64,000 nt of DNA from Leucosporidium creatinivorum (lineage: Eukaryota > Basidiomycota > Microbotryomycetes > Leucosporidiales > Leucosporidiaceae): positions 372,001 through 436,000 of the forward strand of contig BCKL01000020.1 of assembly GCA_001600635.1 (NCBI GenBank), given 5' to 3'. The stretch's first letter is position 1, and each line of letters starts with the position of its first letter. Positions 1-10,466 of the stretch are shown one piece after another. Position numbers and translations under genes: made by a program. The notes beneath the pieces are model-generated. The model was not told where the DNA came from. It did not search any database and was given only the letters and a program-made list of their open reading frames with translations.

Positions 1-342
1 TGCTTGTTCGCGATGGAGCCGAGGTGAGCCCTTTCCCTCGCTTCTTCCTCGTCTCCCCTGCTCGCTCGCTGATCGCCCCTCGTCGGTGAACAGAGCGCCC
101 TCCTCCCTTCCCTGACCCTCACGCCCGACATGCGCCGTCCAGGCTGCACGGGCACCACTCTCCTCCGGCAGCGCTTCGCCCCCATTTTGGGCAACCTCGT
201 CGCTCTCAAGAACTCGTCCTCCTCCTCGGCCGAGGGGGAGACGGAGACCCCGACGTTTGATATGAGCCTCGTAGCGACGGAGGATTCCAAGAAGGTGATC
301 AAGTGGTATTGGGCGGAGGGGATGGCGTTTGGGAGGGCTTGA
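1..342 (+). CDS. C-terminal end of an unrecognised protein (cut by left edge)
   Basis: The last two exons of a gene that starts outside the window. A first coding piece ends at about base 23. An intron with a GTGAGC donor and a TGAACAG acceptor runs from 24 to 93. The final exon from 94 reads in phase to a TGA at 340-342. The final exon gives about 82 residues, with a Pro/Leu-rich start, a serine run and the ending WYWAEGMAFGRA. I do not recognise the family and assign no function. The splice signals and the continuous frame across the intron support real coding. Confidence 0.5.
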
Positions 343-691
343 GTGAGCGAGTGAGCGAGGAGGGAGAGGGAGTGCTTGTCGCTTGTGCTTGATGCTTGCT
401 TGAGCTTGTTGTCTATCAGTGCTCTGTATCCCAGTTGACTACTATCCAGTTGTTCGCTGCCTGGAGGAGACGGGAGCTGAGAGAGAAGGCAAACTTAAGA
501 CCTCGACTTCGGCGCTGAGCTCGCGATCCGGCTGCTGCTCCAAGTTGGCCCACCCACCCGCTCGCTCGCCCTCCTCAATCTCGAGCAACAGCAGGAAAAC
601 GGAAAAAAACGATGGGATATCCAAGTTCAAAAGCGCAGAATTTCTAGATCAAGTCCCCCCTCCTCAATTTTTTGTATGTCCTCCTCCCTGC
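343..691. other. Short intergenic stretch between convergent genes
   Basis: About 350 bases between the stop of the left-edge gene and the stop of the minus-strand eIF4B gene. It opens with a small GTGAGCGA-type tandem run just after the stop (about 343-365). The frames that cross it are shadows rich in Ser and Arg. I see no gene; it should hold the two 3' UTRs. Confidence 0.6.
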
Positions 692-1269
692 TCAAACCTC
701 CGTCGTCTCCACTCTCTTCCTCGCCTCCTCAACACCCTCATCCTCATCCTTCAACCCCCCAAAGCTGCCCTTAACAATCGCCGGCGCAGCCTTAACAGCA
801 GCCACAGCGGCCTCCTTGGCCTGAGCCGCTCCCTTAGCGACCGTAGTCCATGTGCTATCCTCCTCAGCAGGCTTGGTGACCGTCTCCTTGGCCTTGGTCG
901 CCTCGAGACGAGCGCGCGAGATCTTCTCCTCCGCCTCCCTCTCCTTTTGCTCCCTCATCTCCTTGGCTCCTCCAGTTCCCGGCGAGGTAGCGCCCTCACG
1001 CTTCTCCTTGACGACCTTCAACTTGGCCTCGACCTGCTCTGCGCGCTCCTTTGCGAGCTTGGCTTCGATCTCTTGGGCCCGGACGGCGGAATCGACGGGC
1101 TTGGCGCTGCCGAAGGGGGAGGGACGGCTGGTGGTGGGAGGGGAGGTAGCGCCGGGAGCGGTGGGAGTAGAGGTGCCAGAGGTGGTCGTCGAACGAGCGG
1201 AGAGGTTGAGGCGTTGACGCTCGGCGGGGGCGGCGGGGGCTGTTCGAGTGGGTCAGCTTGGGTGCGAGG

Positions 1270-1300
<31 letters not shown>

Positions 1301-2735
1301 AGAAGAGAGGGAACATACGAGTCCTATCGCCGAACGATCCCCTGGGGCTCTGATCACCCCTGGCGAATCCACCACCGAATCCTCCAGCCTTCCTCTCGGC
1401 AGGAGGCAACGGCCCCGTCCTACTCCACGTCTTCTCCTCATCGGCCCTACTCGCCTCCTGTTGCCTCCTCTCAGGCGCAGGGGCCGAAGGCGTGAACTTG
1501 CCACCACGGATGGGGCCCTCGCGCTCCACCTCGACTTGAGGCGCCGCTTGGAACTCGCGAGGTCCATCACGAGCGCCGTCGCGGGGTCCAGCGCCGAACC
1601 CTCCTCCGCCGAAGCCGGAGGAAGAGCGAACGGGAGCGGGGGCGGAAGGAGTGAACTTGCCTCCCCTGATAGGACCATCACGCTCGACCTCTCCCTCCTC
1701 CCTCGGGGCTCCAAACCCTCCTCCACCCGTCCTGGGCGCTCCTCCTCCGAACCCTCCACTCCTCCCCGGCAGCGCCTGCAACGGCCCCGTCCTCGTCCAA
1801 GTGGACTCTGCGTCGGCGCGCCCTTCGCGCGAGTTGGGCGCTTCGGCCACGCTGATCCTCACGGTGCGGCCGTTCAAGTCGAGTCCGGATTGCGTGAGCG
1901 CCGAGCGGAGGAAATCGGCCGTGCTGAATTCGACGTAGCCGAACCCTTTGGGCTTGCCGTCGGGGCCGGAGACGAGGCGGATGGAGGTGGTCTGCGAGCG
2001 AGCGTAGTGAGCTGGTTCAGCTTTCTCGTTTCCTTTCTTTCCTCCTTCGCACACCCCGAGAGACGTAGAGGAAGGAAAGAAACACACCTCGAGTCCAGTG
2101 AAGAAGCCCTCCAAATCGGTATCCATCGTCTCGAACGTCAAGTTGCCCACGAAAGCCGTGTAGGGAGGGGCGGTAGGGAAGGGCACTTCGGCGCGCTCGG
2201 GGCGGTCGGAGAAACGGTCGGAGCCGCCGAAACCGCCTATATAGCATCAAAACGAAATTACGGGTTAGCTGGGAGCTGGGAGAAGGAGGATGGGGAAGGA
2301 GGAGGAGAAGGACGGACCATCGCGTTGGTTGCGGCTGAGGTGGGAACCGCCGAGTCCGGGGCCGTCGTTGCGCTCTCCCGAAGCTGTAGTAGATCAGAAC
2401 CAAACGCTCAGTCAGTTGACGTACTACAGCAGCAGCCCGAGCTCGGAGCTGAGATGAACGAGAGAAGCGAGAACGCACGACCAGTGGGCAACTCGTCCAT
2501 CTCGTCGGCCCAGGATCCTCCGGTGGCTGTTGTAGAGCAGAGTGAGGGTCAGCTAGGAGTACAAAGGAGGGGGAACAGCGCAGAGAGGAAGGTGTAGTGA
2601 CGTACACTCATCGGCGAGGAAGTCGGCGAGGTTTACTTTCTTTCCCTTCTGCTCGTTTCAATGCAGAGCGAAGAGAGATGGGTCAGTGAGAGGGAGAGGA
2701 AGCTGTAGGTGAGTGAATGTACCTTAGGAGGCATA
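692..2735 (-). CDS. TIF3: Translation initiation factor eIF4B (Tif3-like)
   Basis: RNA-binding factor that helps eIF4A and eIF4F load mRNA on the small ribosomal subunit; acts in the cytoplasm. The first exons read MPPK, then KGKKVNLADFLADE, then a TGGSWADEMDELPT-like stretch, a typical eIF4B N-terminus. One RRM follows (RNP2 TAFVGNLTF, RNP1 KGFGYVEF), split by an intron after GFFTGLE. Next comes a Gly/Arg-rich part with repeated units such as GPIRGGKFTPSAPAP (two copies) and WTRTGPL/WSRTGPL. The tail is a charged, helical Glu/Lys/Ala-rich region. About six introns. Start chosen at the ATG at 2735-2733, which gives the family N-terminus; stop TGA at 694-692. The family call is firm; exact edges of the small 5' exons are less so. 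Confidence 0.88.
1268..1311. repeat. (AG)n simple repeat inside a TIF3 intron
   Basis: A run of AG dinucleotides followed by GGGAGA-like units. On the coding (minus) strand it is a long CT tract within the last TIF3 intron, upstream of the branch-like GCTGACC and the CAG acceptor, so it lengthens the intron's pyrimidine tract. Likely variable in length between strains. Confidence 0.8.
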
Positions 2736-2889
2736 GTTGTAGAGGTGAGTAGAGAGACGGGTAAAGGTCGCTGAGCCAACAAGCGATTTGGCGCAACAAA
2801 GTCTTCTAAAAGGCGCCGAATTCAAGGTTGCATTCCTACTCGTTACTCGTCCTTACCCTTACCAAATCAACCTACAAGAAGAAGAAGGA

Positions 2890-3387
2890 ATGCGGTCCAC
2901 AACCCAACTGTGCTCTGCACTACGATCAGCCCTCACTCGTCGCTCTACGCCTTCCTCCTCCTCCGCCGTGTCGAGCTCGCGTCTCGCTTCAACTTGCACC
3001 TCTGCCTCTACACCAGCACCACCAGCAGAATCAGCTACATCAAAGACACACTACCTCATCACTCTTCTCCGCTCCCCCTTGCACCTTCCCTCTCCCCTAC
3101 AAGCCACCTGCACCTCCCTAGGCCTAACACACCGTCTGCAATCCTCCATCCTCCCCATCACTCCCGTCAACGCCGGCTTCCTCCTGCGGGTCAAGGAACT
3201 CGTAGGGGTCAAACTCATTTCGGTGGAGGATATGGATAACAAAGTGGGAGGAGGCTGGAGGGAGAGAGAGGGGCAGGGAAGGAGAGGAGCGGGGTTGAGT
3301 GCCAGAGGATGGGGGGGAGCTGTTAGAGTTGGGAGTGAGAGGTGTAGGGGGGAGGAGAGGGGGTTCAAGATTGTTAGTAGGAGTTAA
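2890..3387 (+). CDS. Mitochondrial large-subunit ribosomal protein uL30m
   Basis: Component of the mitochondrial 54S/39S ribosomal subunit (MRPL33 in budding yeast). Single exon of 165 codons. The first 50 residues are rich in Ser, Arg, Thr and Ala with few acids, as in a mitochondrial targeting peptide. The L30 fold follows: HYLITLLRSP, then a LGLTHRLQ segment, then ITPVNAGFLLRVKELVGVKLI. The tail is Gly/Arg-rich. The ATG at 2890 was chosen over upstream in-frame non-ATG codons because it gives the targeting peptide directly. The gene is divergent from TIF3, with about 150 bases between the two start codons, so they probably share a promoter. Confidence 0.8.
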   Translation: MRSTTQLCSALRSALTRRSTPSSSSAVSSSRLASTCTSASTPAPPAESATSKTHYLITLLRSPLHLPSPLQATCTSLGLTHRLQSSILPITPVNAGFLLRVKELVGVKLISVEDMDNKVGGGWREREGQGRRGAGLSARGWGGAVRVGSERCRGEERGFKIVSRS

Positions 3388-4180
3388 GGGGAGGGGGAAG
3401 ATAGGCGGGAATGGAAGGAAAAGGGATCGCCGAACGAGCAGCTCTTGACCGAGGGGCGGAGGAGAGTGGAGAAGAGCCGTGGTAGGCGACAGCAAGGAGA
3501 AGATTGCTGCTCTGTATCTCGAGCCTCACACACGCGACAACAAGCTTCCAACCTCGTCAAGTGGGCCAACCGACCTGCGCCGAGCCCTAGCGTTCGCCTA
3601 ACCCGCCTGCTCTCCAGCAGCGCCATCGTCGAGCGAACCCTTTCGAGGAGCAACTTCGAGTCGCGTGCGATGCTCCTCCTGAGCTCAAGTCCTTGCGAAC
3701 GGAGAGAGCTGACCTGAACTGCCCGCGAACCAATCGACCAAGCTCGAGCAGCTGTTGAGCTCGAATGGAGGAGCCGATGCAAAAGACGAGGCCGCCGAGG
3801 CTACCCGTAGATCTCTGGCTAGCGCTGCGAGCTTGTTCGTCGTGCAATGGTGCAGAACTCGCGAGCGTCCCCGAGAGCGAGGAAGATTGGGTTCGGTCGA
3901 GCTCTGTAGCCAGTCAATTAGGCCCCCAGGAGCAGGTATACACTAGTACAGCATACTAACAACCCTTCGACTGCTAGAGGACCAATAACAGCCTTCTACG
4001 ACGAATCAAGAGCAGCTCGACCCTTGGGGCGTGCTCGCTTTCCTAGCTTTCGCTCCGCGCATCTCCTCGACTTCGATTTGACTCGCGCACAGGACTTGGA
4101 GGAAGCTTAATAGCTCAGCTGTACCATAGCAGGCTCCACTAGCTTCCTACAGCACTTTTAAAAGCTCCCAGAGCGGAAAG
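3388..4180. other. Long intergenic stretch upstream of COX10
   Basis: About 800 bases with only short, Arg/Ser-rich open frames on both strands, none with a recognisable domain or a convincing splice pattern. I searched it by eye for tRNA A and B boxes and found none. It probably holds the 3' UTR of the uL30m gene and the COX10 promoter. A small undetected gene cannot be excluded. Confidence 0.5.
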
Positions 4181-4242
4181 GTGCGGCCTCCCTCTCTCCT
4201 CCTCATTGCTCCTCATCGCTAACCTCCCTCTCCCTTACGTAG
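4181..4242 (+). other. Likely 5' UTR intron of COX10
   Basis: Donor GTGCGG after GCGGAAAG, a CGCTAACC branch-like site, a pyrimidine tract and a TACGTAG acceptor. It would end only four bases before the COX10 ATG. Inferred from splice signals alone. Confidence 0.45.
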
Positions 4243-4246
4243 CGCG

Positions 4247-5908
4247 ATGCTCCCCCGTCTAAGCCCATCCACCTGTCAACGGTGTCGACAACTCGCACCT
4301 TCCCCTCTCCGCCTCTTCTCATCTCTTCGTGCGCCAAACTCGACTCTCCTTGCCTCGACGCCGAAAGTTGGGAGCGCAGTATGCAAGGGAAAGGGGAGGG
4401 CTAGTGAGAATGTTAGATGGAGCTCGAGGTCGAGGAGAGGGCTGCTGGATCTCGAAGGGGTGGGGAGAGGGTCAGCAGCATCAGGCGCTGGGAGGAGAGC
4501 AGCTTCGAGCAGCAGCACTGGGGGGAAAGGCGACGACACAAGACCACCACCAGCACCAGCACCAACACACCACGTCTACGCGCACGAAGACCTCCTCTCC
4601 ACCGTCCCCTCCAACCGCTCCTCCTCCTCCTCCTCCTCCGGCCGTCGCTCGGGCTTCTTCTCCCGCTCCTTCGTCCAGCCCGAAACGCCCCTCCCACCAC
4701 CCTCAACCTCCCCTCTCGTCCCTCTTTCGACTCCCCTCCCGCGCCCACTCCCCCCTACAGTCCTCTCGAACGGCCTGCCCAACCCCGACATCCGCTGGCG
4801 CCCTCGGCCCCCTTCCTCCATTCCCCACGATTTGGAGCTGTACAAGAGCCTAGGGAAAGCGAGGCTGTCGGCACTGGTAGTGCTCACCGCGATGGCGGGG
4901 TATACAATGTGCCCTGTCGACCCCACGTCCACGCAAGCAGCGATGGAAGCTCTCGCGCAATCCCTCTCCTCCTCCCTCCCCTCCGGTACCTCTCTCAACG
5001 ACCTCGCCACCTCCGCCGCACCGACAACGACCACCTCGACACTCTCCTCCTCCCCCTCCAACAACCTCACCCTCTCCGTCCTCCTCCCCGCCACAGTCGG
5101 AACAGCCCTCTGCTCCGTCTCGGCCGCGACTTTCAACGAGCTCATCGAAGCGCCCTACGATGCCCAAATGGCTCGTACGCGGGGTCGCCCGCTCCCTCGT
5201 CGGTACATGACGCCCCTCCAAGCTTCTACTTTCGGCGCCCTCACCGGTTCAGTCGGCATCGCCACGCTCTACGCTCTCAACCCCCTCTCCGCGGCAATTG
5301 GGATGGGAACAATCATCCTCTACTGCCCAATCTACACCATCCTCAAGAGACACACCATCTACAACACCTGGCTCGGATCCATCGTCGGCTCTCTCCCTCC
5401 CTTGATCGGCTGGGCAGCCTGCACTGGGACGCTCAACCCAGCAACCCAACCCGGCGCCTGGGCGTTGTTCGCCTTGATGTACTTTTGGCAGTTCCCCCAC
5501 TTTATGGCCCTCTCCCATACCCTTCGCTCCTCGTACGCTTCCTCCGGCTATCGAATGCTCGCCGTTTTGGACCCCGCCCACAACGCGCTCGTGTCTCTGC
5601 GGTACACGCTCGCGCTCCTCCCCCTCTCCTTCGCATTCCCCTTCCTCGGGCTCACCAACGCCTTCTTCCCCTGGTTGAGTTTGGCCCCGAATGGTCTCTT
5701 GGCCGTCACGGCGGTGAGGTTTTGGAAGAAGAGGAGCGAGAGGAGGGCCAAAGAGTTGTTTTGGGCCAGTTTGGTCCAGCTGCCCGTGGTGTTGATTTTG
5801 GCGATGGTTTGTAAGAAGGGGTTGTGGGGGGGTGAGGAGGAGGAGGAGGAGGAGGAGGGGAGTGATGGGGAGGAGCAGGGTGAGCAGGGCGTGCTCGTCA
5901 GGGTTTGA
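4247..5908 (+). CDS. COX10: Protoheme IX farnesyltransferase (haem O synthase), mitochondrial
   Basis: Transfers a farnesyl group to haem b to make haem O, the first step to haem A for cytochrome c oxidase; a mitochondrial inner-membrane enzyme of the UbiA prenyltransferase family. One uninterrupted exon of 553 codons. The first 200 residues are a targeting and low-complexity region rich in Ser, Pro and Arg. The UbiA part starts near YKSLGKARLSALVVLTAMAG. The prenyl-diphosphate-binding motif is seen as FNELIEAPYDAQMARTRGRPL. Later membrane segments include WFQFPHFMALS-like residues (read as YFWQFPHFMALS) and SLRYTLALLPLSF. The extreme C-terminus carries a run of about nine Glu. It sits alone between a long 5' gap and the DUF4112 gene. 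The N-terminus is longer than in many homologues, but the frame is open throughout. Confidence 0.93.
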   Translation: MLPRLSPSTCQRCRQLAPSPLRLFSSLRAPNSTLLASTPKVGSAVCKGKGRASENVRWSSRSRRGLLDLEGVGRGSAASGAGRRAASSSSTGGKGDDTRPPPAPAPTHHVYAHEDLLSTVPSNRSSSSSSSGRRSGFFSRSFVQPETPLPPPSTSPLVPLSTPLPRPLPPTVLSNGLPNPDIRWRPRPPSSIPHDLELYKSLGKARLSALVVLTAMAGYTMCPVDPTSTQAAMEALAQSLSSSLPSGTSLNDLATSAAPTTTTSTLSSSPSNNLTLSVLLPATVGTALCSVSAATFNELIEAPYDAQMARTRGRPLPRRYMTPLQASTFGALTGSVGIATLYALNPLSAAIGMGTIILYCPIYTILKRHTIYNTWLGSIVGSLPPLIGWAACTGTLNPATQPGAWALFALMYFWQFPHFMALSHTLRSSYASSGYRMLAVLDPAHNALVSLRYTLALLPLSFAFPFLGLTNAFFPWLSLAPNGLLAVTAVRFWKKRSERRAKELFWASLVQLPVVLILAMVCKKGLWGGEEEEEEEEGSDGEEQGEQGVLVRV

Positions 5909-5918
5909 TTTGAGGAGG

Positions 5919-5974
5919 TGAGTGCGTTGACGCTCGATGAAGTAGGAGATGGCGGGCTAACGCTTGTCGTGCAG
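5919..5974 (+). other. Possible 3' UTR intron of COX10
   Basis: Ten bases after the COX10 stop there is a full set of splice signals: GTGAGT donor, GGGCTAAC branch-like site and GTGCAG acceptor, 56 bases in all. It is outside the reading frame, so it would be a 3' UTR intron. Being within 50 bases of the stop it would not be expected to trigger nonsense-mediated decay. Confidence 0.4.
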
Positions 5975-6195
5975 TGTAGTGTAGGAGACCCGCTCGCTAG
6001 GTGAGCTCGACCCGACGCCGCCTCCTCGTCGCTCGAACGCCGAGCTCTCGCTCACCTCGGCTCAACTCTGTTCCCTTCGCAGTCCCTCCTTGTAGCTCTC
6101 TCTTAATCCCCACTTGCAACGCAACCCTCAATATATATACAAAGCCACCGTGTGTTGTTGCAAGCCAAGCGAAGCGATTAACTCCCTCTCAAGCC

Positions 6196-7630
6196 TCACC
6201 TCGCCGCCTTCTTGAGCTTACTCCCTCCCGCCAAAGGCTGCTGCGCCGGCGCTCCATAAGCAGCAGGGGTAGCGCTCATGCCCGTCGCCACGATCGGCTG
6301 GGTCGATCCACCAGCCGCTCCAGCGCTAGCGAGTGGCGCCGTCTCCGACCCCCTCGCCGACCCACCCCATCCATACCAGCTCTTCTTCCTCGCCTGCTCT
6401 CCCCTCTCCCTACTCCTCTCAGGACTCCCATCCCCCTCCTCTCCCGCGACCTCAGCACTCAAAGCATAAGGCGGTGGCCCTCCTGACCTCTCGCCGGTGA
6501 GAGGATTGATATGCGCGCTAGCCAATACGGCCTGCGCAGCCTGCTCCTCGGTCTGCTTGTTGCCCTCGGAATCCTTGGCGGCGCGTTGGATGAGGAATTC
6601 CTCGAGAAGGGCGGCGTTGCGAGAGTTGGTCTTCCAGACGGCGGCGCAGAGGTCGCCGACCTGGGAGATTGAGGGGGTTAGCTGGGGGACGGGGGAAAAG
6701 GAGGGAGGAGAGACGGAACGGACCATGGGTACGAGTCTGTGGCAGAGGGAGTCAGCGAGCTGTAGAGGGGGACGAGCGAGCGAGAGACAGCTCACCCGAT
6801 GCCGAGGGAGACGGCTTGATTGAACGCCATGCGCTGGGAGAGGGTGGTAGGGAGGCTGCGAGTGTACAGAGCGTTAGACCTGCTCATCAAGTGGAGGGGA
6901 GAATGAACGTACTCGGCTTGACGGCACTTGCGCAGGACGAGAAAGTAGCCGAGAAGGAAGGAGGCGATGTCTCCAGCGAGGCTATTCGATACATGCGCGG
7001 CGTGAGCGGTAAGCTCGGGAGGGAGGGAAGAGGTATGAGGAACGTACGGGATCAAACCGAGGATTGCCGTCCATCCGAAACGGAAGCTGAGGAGCGAGAG
7101 ACGAGTCGAAACCGAGCAGCCAAAGGGTCAGCTCGCGGACCGCCTCAGCCTCACCAAAGCTAAACTCACCCGCAAATCGTGAATCCCTTATCAAGGTAAT
7201 GAGCCCTCCTCCTCACCGAGCGCTATTGTCGAGCATCAAGCGTCAGCTCTCCCTCGACGTCACTTCCCCCGTCTCGTTCTTCTGTAGAACTCACAAGGAT
7301 CCTCTCGTCCCTCTTGGACAGTCCAGCAGGCATCTTTCGCTTCCTACTCTTGGTACGGCCGCGGTTGTCGACGTAGGTCTGCAGGGAAGATGAGCGAGGG
7401 AGAGGGCGTGAGCGATGGGATGTCTGGGGCAGCGAGATACTGAAGTGCAGCAGAGAGCGGAGCATGACGCTCTATACTGCTCGACAGCAGTCCCGCTGCC
7501 CGCCCTGCACCTCAACTGCGCCCTAGAGCGCGAAGAAACATACCTCGTAGTGGGGATCAGCAGGCTCAATCCCAGCTGCCTGCCCAGCGAAAGCCTTGCG
7601 AGCAATCTTCTTGCCAATGTAGCTTGTCAT
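6196..7630 (-). CDS. DUF4112 family membrane protein
   Basis: A small predicted integral membrane protein of unknown function (DUF4112, PF13430 by my reading). It starts MTSYIGKKIARKAFAGQAAG at the ATG at 7630-7628. The core, spread over several exons, reads LDKGFTICGFRFGWTAILG, LIPLAGDIASFLLGYFLVLR, then LSQRMAFNQAVSLGIG and LVPMVGDLCAAVWKTNSRN. Two hydrophobic segments each carry the family's P-(L/M)-(A/V)-GD signature. The tail from about ALLEEFLIQRAAKD is charged and then Gly/Ala/Pro-rich, ending SKLKKAAR. At least five introns of 55-110 bases. Divergent from the cation transporter at 8.2 kb. The family call rests on the paired PxxGD motifs; no biochemical role can be given. Confidence 0.8.
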
Positions 7631-8245
7631 TCTCGTGTGGTACGTCTGTTGCTGTAGGTCGATGGAGTGAGGAGCGAGTGGCGCGGAAGAGAGCGACGGC
7701 CGCTGAGAAGAGGGTGACGCGCGATGTTTTAATTTACGAGCGGGGCCTGCGCCGCCTCGACTGGTGTTGACCTACAGCAGGCTTTAGACCGCTCTCACTT
7801 TCCGCGGATCAGTAACGTTGCTTTCGAGGCCGGCTATCCCTAATCTCGGCTGTGCCAAGCTCGGCGCTCGAGCTTCGCAGGCGCCCGTCGCAGCTATCGC
7901 CGAACCTCATCGCAGGGATGCTACAGCGTCTGGCTTAGCAGGGGCAGCTCAATACAGCTCCATCCCCAGTGCTAGACGTCAGTGCTGCTCGGCTTTCCCC
8001 CAGATAGGGAGGTGCAAAGCGTACAAGGCTGCCTTGCTGCGAAGGGCCAACCTCGGCGCACTCGGTCAGCATCTGAGAATAGCGGGCCGGCTACACAAAA
8101 GTCTAGATAGACTAGTAGCACTGCCTCAATACCCTACACGTAGGCCGCGAGCTGACGAGTCAAAAGTGGTCCACATCGCCAATCTCTTGGGACGTCTCTT
8201 GCTCTTGCTCTCCCACCTCAACGTGCTCCCCTCCTACTCAGCGCA
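7631..8245. other. Divergent promoter region, DUF4112 gene / cation transporter
   Basis: About 615 bases between two divergent start codons. One long plus-strand open frame crosses it (from about 7818), but it starts at a non-ATG codon, has no domain and runs out of frame through the transporter's first exon, so I treat it as chance. No repeats or RNA genes seen. Confidence 0.55.
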
Positions 8246-10147
8246 ATGGATCACCCTCTCTCCCAAGGCTCGCCTGGCCGTCTCCCATCCCCTCCTTTAT
8301 CGCCCGACGATGTTCTCATGCAACGCTCAGCCTCGACCAACGAACTCGACGAAGCCCACTTTCGTCGCTCTGGCTTCCTCGCCACGGCGCTTGGAGGCAA
8401 CGACACGGAGCGCGATCCTTTGCTCTTGAAGGACAAGTTGCAGCCTGAGGAGCACTTGCAGTCACTCCGCCATCGCAAGACGGGCAAGAAGCATGTTGCT
8501 TCTCACTACGAGTGAGTGCTTGGGACGCGCTTCTGAGCTGAACATGCGGAGAACGGTCTCCCGGCGTGACGAAAAAGCTGTAGGTCGCCAGAAGCATTTC
8601 TGACCTTCGGCTTTTGTTCCTCCTCGACAGACGTCAGAACAGCCACATTCAATCGCTGCTGAAGCCTCTTAACGCTCATATCTCGGAAGCTCAAGCGGAG
8701 GAGGAGGATGCTCGGCTGAGTGTGAGTTTCGGCTTTGGCCTTTTAGCTCGCTTGCATCTTGCTCATCATACTCCACTACTACAGGTCAAGATTGCCGTCT
8801 ACGGTAGCTTCATCTGCAACTGTATCCTTGCATGCCTCCAGCTCTACGCCGCCCTTTCCTCCCTCTCCCTTTCCTTCTTCGCCACCGCCATCGACTCGGT
8901 ATTCGACCCGATGGCCAACCTCGTCCTCAACTACTGCCATCGCAAGTCCAACACTGTCGACCTCAAGAAGTACCCCAGCGTAAGTTGTGGCGACAACTTC
9001 GGCGACGGCGAGAAGGCTTCGGCGCACGATCGCTAACTTCTGTTGCTGTCTTATCCAACAGGGAGGAAGTCGATTCGAGACCATCGGCGACGTCATCTAC
9101 GCCTTCGCCATGGGCTGCGTCAGTATCGTCCTCGTCGCCTTCTCGGTACAAGACTTGGCCAAGGGAGAGTCCGATAAGGAGCTGCACATCCCCGCCGTCA
9201 TCGCCGTGAGTATCGCCTTTGGTGAGTTGCTTTGCGCCTCCTCGGCTTTCCACTAGAGCCTGCACCGCCCTTTCTTACGACCTGAGTCGAGCTTCGATCT
9301 CGACGCTGACCTCCCCTCCCTCTCTTCCTCAGTCACCAAGTTCTGCCTCTTCCTCTACTGCTACTCGATCCGCGGCAAGAGTTCCCAGGTCCAAGTCTTG
9401 TGGGAGGATCAGTGAGTATTCGTCTTCCTTTCGGTGCTCGATGCTGGAGCCCCGTTCCTTCCCCGAAGCTGACCGCTACTTCTCACAGCCGCAACGACCT
9501 CTTCATCAACGGCTTCGGTATTTTCACCTCAGCCGCGGGAGCGAAAGTTGCCTGGTGGATCGACCCTGCGTAGGTCCTCTCCCTCGCGAAACCCGTCTCG
9601 CATGGCCCGAAGCTGACCCCATCCTCGCCCTACATAGCGGCGCCCTCTTCCTCTCCCTCGTCATCATCGTCGTCTGGTCCCGGACCGCTACCGCATGCTT
9701 CAAGCTTCTCGCCGGCTCGGCCGCGCCTATGGAGTTCCAGAACTTGGTCGTCTACAACGCTATGCTCTTCTCCGATTCGATTGAGAAGATTGATTCGTGC
9801 ATCGTTTACCACTCGGGTCCTAACTACATTGTCGAGGGTGAGTTCCAGGGCCTATGAGGTCGTGGTACTGAGGACTCGGACTGAGCAGGCCGAGCGAAGA
9901 ACGCCGAGCTGACACTCTCTCCTTCGCCTAGTCGACATCGTCATGGCCTCCGACACGCCTCTCTGGAAGGCGCACGACCTGTCGCAAGCGCTGCAGGACA
10001 AGCTCGAGGAGATGCCCACCGTCGACCGAGGTTCGTCGTCTCTTCCCTCGCTTGACATCGCCGAAGCTGACCCTCTCGCGCTTCACAGCCTTTGTGCACG
10101 TCGACCACGAGACTTCTCACAAGCCCGAGCACCGCAAGAGGGCTTAG
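8246..10147 (+). CDS. Cation diffusion facilitator, probable Mn2+-type metal transporter
   Basis: Exports divalent metal from the cytosol into an organelle or out of the cell in exchange for protons. The exon-joined protein is about 430 residues. It has a polar N-terminal region (residues 1-110), then TM1 (KIAVYGSFICNCILACL), TM2 with the metal motif D-S-V-F-D (FFATAIDSVFDPMAN), and four further membrane segments. The second metal-site region reads RNDLFINGFGI. The C-terminal cytosolic part has IVYHSGPNYIVE and VDIVMASDTPLWKAHDLSQ, the usual CDF alpha-beta domain. A DxxxD site in TM2, rather than HxxxD, favours manganese over zinc; this is a family rule, not proof. About eight introns of 50-120 bases. 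It ends EHRKRA before a TAG at 10145-10147. Confidence 0.87.
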
Positions 10148-10466
10148 ATAGTCGCTCGTATAGACGTCTAGACCCCCTACAGGTTTGCTCGCCGTATCGC
10201 CCTCGCGCCCTATCCGCCGCCTTGCCGGCTTGTACCACTTTATGTAGCCTTTCTCAAGACCATCACAGATCCAATATACATTCAAGACGTTCCATCACTC
10301 GCCCTCGTCTCAATACACAGCGAGCGGCCGCTCGAGCAACGCAGAGGCAGGCTTTGATGTTCTCACTTCGCCGAGCATTTTCTCGCTCGCAGTTACCGGA
10401 TCCCTTACGCGAAGGCAAAGCAAAAGAAGCTGGAATGCATCGTCCCCAAGCACTTCTCCATCCAGG
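10148..10466. other. Intergenic gap between convergent genes
   Basis: About 320 bases between the stop of the transporter and the likely stop of the minus-strand F-box-like gene. If the last intron of that gene is not spliced, its frame would instead run through here to 10310. No other feature seen. Confidence 0.45.

Noticed and set aside
1248-2597. 449-codon plus-strand open frame
   Set aside because: Lies antisense to TIF3, is extremely rich in Arg, Gly, Ser and Glu, has no domain, and crosses that gene's introns. A shadow of GC-rich coding DNA.
4417-5814. 465-codon plus-strand open frame overlapping COX10
   Set aside because: Runs in another frame of COX10 with an Arg/Pro/Leu/His-rich composition typical of a shadow; COX10 itself has all family motifs.
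7818-8429. 203-codon plus-strand open frame before the cation transporter
   Set aside because: Starts at a non-ATG codon, has no domain, and ends out of frame inside the transporter's first exon.
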